Source: Candidatus Fermentibacterota bacterium
GTDB lineage: Bacteria; JAFGKV01
Length of the DNA: 9,559 bases
Reading direction: 5' to 3'
Assembly (NCBI GenBank): GCA_030620115.1
Contig: JAUXFG010000148.1
Coordinates: 1-9,559, forward strand
Part shown: one piece after another, positions 7,298-9,559 of the stretch
Numbering within the stretch: the stretch's first letter is position 1
How the letters are laid out: every line of letters begins with the position of its first letter
The notes under the pieces: generated by a model
The model's input: the letters and a program-made list of their open reading frames with translations, nothing else
Databases searched by the model: none
Told to the model about the DNA's origin: nothing
Program-made: the position numbers and the translations under genes

Positions 7298-7606
7298 TTG
7301 ACATGTGATAGATCGGAGAAGAGTGAGAGAACTGTAGGTGTGACCACAGCTGAGAGGATTGGGATCAAGAAAGGGATCCGGCAAGGGATGGAGAAGGGGA
7401 TGGAGAAAGGGATCCGACAAGGCCTCATGGAGGGCATCCTGCTGGCGCTTGAGCTGCGATTCGGCCGGGAGGGTTCCCGACTCGAAGGTCAGCTAGGGGG
7501 AATCAGGTGCCTTGAGGATCTCCGGAGCATCAAGGACCTTGCGAAGACAGTCCCCGATCTGGAGACACTGAAGAGAGAAATAATCAGGCTTTCCCCACAG
7601 GTATGA
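7298..7606 (+). pseudogene. C-terminal remnant of an Rpn / PD-(D/E)XK transposase-like nuclease
   Basis: The frame (102 codons from a TTG at 7298; in-frame TAG at 7274) carries T-T-A-E-R-I-G-I-K-K-G followed by a Gly/Lys/Gln heptad-like run (I-R-Q-G, M-E-K-G, M-E-K-G, I-R-Q-G). It ends with L-A-L-E-L-R-F-G and a helical tail containing L-R-S-I-K-D-L-A-K-T. This is the usual C-terminal end of Rpn-family (recombination-promoting nuclease) and related PD-(D/E)XK proteins, which are about 300 residues long with the nuclease domain first. The nuclease domain is absent, and no ATG or clear ribosome site precedes the conserved part. It is most likely decayed. A short expressed isoform is an alternative, since internal C-terminal products are known in this family. 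The charged repeat comes from a 36-bp DNA repeat. Confidence 0.7.
7368..7416 (+). repeat. 36-bp direct repeat inside the nuclease remnant
   Basis: AGAAAGGGATCCG occurs at 7368-7380 and again at 7404-7416. Between them are 12-bp subunits encoding four-residue units ending in Gly. Such length-variable Lys/Gly tracts are common in this family's C-terminal region. Confidence 0.6.
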
Positions 7607-7628
7607 TCTGATAGCCAATCTGGTTACT

Positions 7629-7717
7629 GGTTATTGGCTGCTGGTTGATAGTCACTGGATACTGGATGGAACCCGGAGTCGTTCCGTTCTCCTTCCAGTA
7701 TCAAGCAGCCAGAAACC
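7629..7717. repeat. Long imperfect inverted repeat
   Basis: GGTTATTGGCTGCT (7629-7642) pairs with AGCAGCCAGAAACC (7704-7717), with 12 of 14 bases matching. Inside it GATACTGGA (7658-7666) pairs perfectly with TCCAGTATC (7694-7702), and the loop is rich in GGAAC/GTTCC. The left arm is made of short TGGTTACTGG-like units. It may end transcription of the nuclease remnant or be another small mobile or simple repeat; there is no T-tract. Confidence 0.6.
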
Positions 7718-7754
7718 GGCATCACCTCGCAGCCAACCCACATATGTCGTCACA

Positions 7755-7778
7755 AAACTTGACTCGTTTGTCAAGTTT
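7755..7778. promoter_or_regulatory. Perfect 9-bp inverted repeat, operator- or terminator-like
   Basis: AAACTTGAC, a 6-nt spacer and GTCAAGTTT form a perfect 9-bp inverted repeat. The arms contain TTGAC, as in a -35 box on either strand, but no good -10 box lies at 16-18 bp. It could be a binding site for a dimeric regulator or a hairpin. No nearby divergent promoter makes the choice clear. Confidence 0.4.
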
Positions 7779-8035
7779 CCAACCTATTGAAGACGGCTAG
7801 AGGAAAACGACTGAGCGAATTGTCCGGGGATTGAGGCGATGGTTGGACGCGAGGAATAGCCCAATAGGGAGAGACTTCCCGGGGTCAGGATAGATCCGGA
7901 GATTTGGTTCATGAGAAGGCAATTCGTTCGATAATCCGATTAAGTTTCTGCGCATATACTTAAATAGTTTCCAGGCCAAAGGGGCTATTGGATTGGCCCG
8001 CAGGCAAGATTGTCTGCGATGGATTGGATCTCACT

Positions 8036-9559
8036 TCATAGAGTTGTGCGGAGTCGAAACCGCGCCCAGCGTGCCCTGATCCTGCCCCACAGGGTGTGGC
8101 GGAAATATGGTTCGGGATCTGCCGGGCCGCGGTAGTACCAACGGCTCTGTAGATTCTCGGCGGGGGGCGATGACTCATCTGTCTCAATGCGGACACATGC
8201 AGGGAACAGGAGGCATCCGCGCAATGCCGGGTGGTTCCCCTGCGTGGCGTCCCAGGTGTCGAGGATCCATTGTTTTGGAGATTCCTCTTCGCGTGCGATC
8301 AAGGTGATCTGATGGGTTCCAGCGGGGAGTGAGTCGATGTCTACGGCAAAGCATCCGGGGGGTACTCTGCGCCATGTGGAAAGCGACCAAGGATCACGAT
8401 CTGGGACACGCTCATGCTGTTGCCCCACCCCAAAGACGGTGAGCCCCCAGATATTCCCGCGCACTCTCATCTGATAGTATTGATGCAGACGATTTGCCAC
8501 CAGACTGTCGCATGCGCGGGCTAGCCCGGACTTCTCACCGGTTTTCGTAGCGAAACGGCTGAGGTAGCGTTGCCTGCGAGGCTTGCGACCGAGGTCGTTC
8601 GAAGGCGTATCCTCTGCGATACGTCGAGGATGACCGACAAAGCGTAACGAGGCAGGCGGCGCCATATCAGCCGTTGTAGTAGAAGGCCGGTGAGAAATCC
8701 GGGCTTTACCATCGCCACAATCAGGATAGGCCCATCGGATTGCCTCCCATGTGTTTCCTTCGGTTGTTTTTCCCGTATCCCACCACCACCGGAAGAAGCT
8801 TTTCCTGAAATCGTCACGGAGCCACCAGATGTTTCTTGACGAAAGCTGGAGGACCACGAGGTCTTCCTCTTGCAGATCCATCGGGTCTTTCAATAGGGCG
8901 TAGTCTGCGTTGCCCGCCAAGTATGCCACTGTGGGGTGCAAGTAGAGTTGGGGCGAGAGCCAGATACGTTCATTCCCTGAACATTGTACCAGCCACCGGG
9001 CAAGTGCGCATTCCTGCCGATGGAAACCGTACAATGCCTCCTGGGCAGGGGTGAGCGTATCGAGGCTGCGGGGCCAGACAACGAAGTATCTGCCGAGGTT
9101 GAGCAGGGGAATGATGGTGAGTAGCAAGACGAGGATGAGGCGGCGGAGTTGGATGGCCGAGAGTCTCTCGCGGATCCAAAGCACTCCCTGGACGGCGAAT
9201 AGATATGGTAGCGGAAGAACACCCAGTGTCCGTAAGCAATGCGGCGCCTGCCGTTCTACCGAGAGGATGCCGGGGAGGAGCATGACACAGAGCCAGATCA
9301 TAAGAAGGATGTCGGTGCGCTTCCTTCTTCCCAGTGAAACAGCGAGACCAACAAGGAAGAGGAAGCCGGTGAGTAGATCCAACTGAGGAGCGCCGGCGAG
9401 ATTGTGTCTCCAGTTCTGATCACCTGAGACCACAAACATGCCCACATGCTTCAGCAGATTCCTGAAGAAGCCGGCAGCTATGTCGGGGGTTTCACTCCAG
9501 AGGGCCGCCATTGAGGCGCGTGCGGTGAATAGCTCGGGGTTATCCTTCCATGCCCACGC
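8036..9559 (-). CDS. GT-C / family 39-like membrane glycosyltransferase, C-terminal part, with in-frame repeat insertion (5' end outside window)
   Basis: The frame is open to the right edge, with 16 further codons before the ATG at 9511 that read D-N-P-E-L-F-T-A-R, so the start lies outside. Numbering from 9511 (491 residues), G-D-Q-N-W-R-H-N-L-A-G near 30-40 followed by L-D-L-L-T-G-F-L-F-L-V-G-L is characteristic of ArnT/PMT-like GT-C proteins. Hydrophobic segments lie near 45-60, 68-82, 97-112 and 124-140. A soluble region follows that includes R-N-I-W-W-L-R-D-D-F and, near 393-410, a D-I-D-S-L-P-A-G-T-H segment suggesting a beta-rich C-terminal domain. The predicted role is sugar transfer from a polyprenyl donor at the outer face of the membrane; substrate unknown. 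Residues 270-330 are encoded by a palindromic element that leaves the frame intact. Whether the protein is functional with this insert cannot be told. Confidence 0.75.
   Translation of the reverse strand, partial: AWAWKDNPELFTARASMAALWSETPDIAAGFFRNLLKHVGMFVVSGDQNWRHNLAGAPQLDLLTGFLFLVGLAVSLGRRKRTDILLMIWLCVMLLPGILSVERQAPHCLRTLGVLPLPYLFAVQGVLWIRERLSAIQLRRLILVLLLTIIPLLNLGRYFVVWPRSLDTLTPAQEALYGFHRQECALARWLVQCSGNERIWLSPQLYLHPTVAYLAGNADYALLKDPMDLQEEDLVVLQLSSRNIWWLRDDFRKSFFRWWWDTGKTTEGNTWEAIRWAYPDCGDGKARISHRPSTTTADMAPPASLRFVGHPRRIAEDTPSNDLGRKPRRQRYLSRFATKTGEKSGLARACDSLVANRLHQYYQMRVRGNIWGLTVFGVGQQHERVPDRDPWSLSTWRRVPPGCFAVDIDSLPAGTHQITLIAREEESPKQWILDTWDATQGNHPALRGCLLFPACVRIETDESSPPAENLQSRWYYRGPADPEPYFRHTLWGRIRARWARFRLRTTL
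8522..8706 (-). repeat. Palindromic element copy C (181-bp core), inserted in frame in a coding sequence
   Basis: The core 8524-8704 begins GCCCGGACTTCTCACCGG and ends with the inverse CCGGTGAGAAATCCGGGC. The arms pair imperfectly for about 50 bp, through CGGCTGA on one side and TCAGCCG on the other, to GCCTGC/GCAGGC. TA flanks the left end (8522-8523); the right flank is TT. Inner stems include CGTATC/GATACG. The middle on the minus strand contains AGAGGATACGCCTTCG, identical to copy B. Core plus a 2-bp duplication is 183 bp, exactly 61 codons, with no stop on the host frame. The encoded peptide is Arg-rich and unlike the flanking protein. Confidence 0.9.

Larger units (their letters stand above)
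7607..8035. other. Non-coding spacer with two inverted repeats
   Basis: This 429-bp stretch between the nuclease remnant and the stop of the membrane protein gene holds the inverted repeats listed at 7629-7717 and 7755-7778. The rest (7780-8035) shows no recognisable gene. A 60-codon minus frame at 7797-7979 has no family features or ribosome site. Confidence 0.5.

Noticed and set aside
7123-7437. Minus-strand frame of about 104 codons rich in Ile-Pro repeats
   Set aside because: It is the antisense shadow of the repetitive Rpn remnant, with no family features or ribosome site.
7797-7979. Minus-strand 60-codon frame
   Set aside because: No recognisable motif, no ribosome site, and composition no different from the spacer.
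2643-8706. CRISPR array or attachment sites as an explanation for the repeated ends
   Set aside because: The copies are far apart, inverted, of different length and without regular spacers; no cas, integrase or tRNA gene is present.
9360-9380. CCGGTGAG inside the right-edge membrane protein gene, as in the element ends
   Set aside because: It lies in a predicted membrane-helix coding stretch without the rest of the terminal sequence or an inverted partner, so it is coincidence.

Overview
The window looks like a chromosomal segment of an uncultured Gram-negative bacterium of moderately high GC content. The strongest clue is a large lipoprotein built from Ig-like repeats plus a hydrolase domain. 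Exact taxonomy cannot be read from the sequence; a lineage in the FCB/'candidate phylum' range is a guess. Both edges cut through polytopic membrane proteins that look like GT-C glycosyltransferases, and two SGNH/GDSL hydrolases lie between them. Together these suggest a cell-surface polysaccharide or glycoconjugate neighbourhood. No rRNA, tRNA, CRISPR array or intact transposase gene is visible.

Layout. 2-1330 (+): C-terminal part of an AftB-like GT-C glycosyltransferase. 1331-1422: convergent intergenic gap with hairpins. 1423-2652 (-): membrane-anchored SGNH hydrolase with intact catalytic blocks. 2656-6057 (-): 1133-residue lipoprotein with about eight Ig-like repeats, an FN3-like module and a C-terminal SGNH domain. 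6058-6490: its leader plus a 0.2 kb palindromic element. 6491-6787 (-): orphan DUF2442 protein. 6801-7297: no gene seen. 7298-7606 (+): C-terminal remnant of an Rpn/PD-(D/E)XK nuclease-type protein. 7607-8035: non-coding, with two inverted repeats. 8036-9559 (-): C-terminal part of a second GT-C/family-39-like membrane protein.

The most interesting signal is a family of three palindromic elements whose ends share the consensus GCCCGGACTTCTCACCGG. The cores are 100, 181 and 207 bp, and five of the six ends abut TA. The 181-bp copy sits inside the 8036-9559 gene. With a TA duplication it adds exactly 61 codons, keeps the frame open and encodes an internal peptide. The 100-bp copy lies exactly on the boundary between the two hydrolase genes. 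It encodes the last 29 residues and stop codon of the lipoprotein and the GTG start of the downstream hydrolase. The 207-bp copy is intergenic and carries nested hairpins. This behaviour recalls the Rickettsia palindromic elements (mobile palindromes inserted in frame into ORFs), but the sequence and apparent host differ, so it may be an undescribed protein-coding-compatible MITE family.

Functionally, the two glycosyltransferase-like proteins would work in the membrane on lipid-linked sugars. The SGNH proteins would act outside the cytoplasmic membrane on esters of surface glycans or other exported substrates. The DUF2442 gene, the Rpn remnant and the palindromic repeats between them form an accessory patch of the kind that accumulates selfish or decaying DNA.
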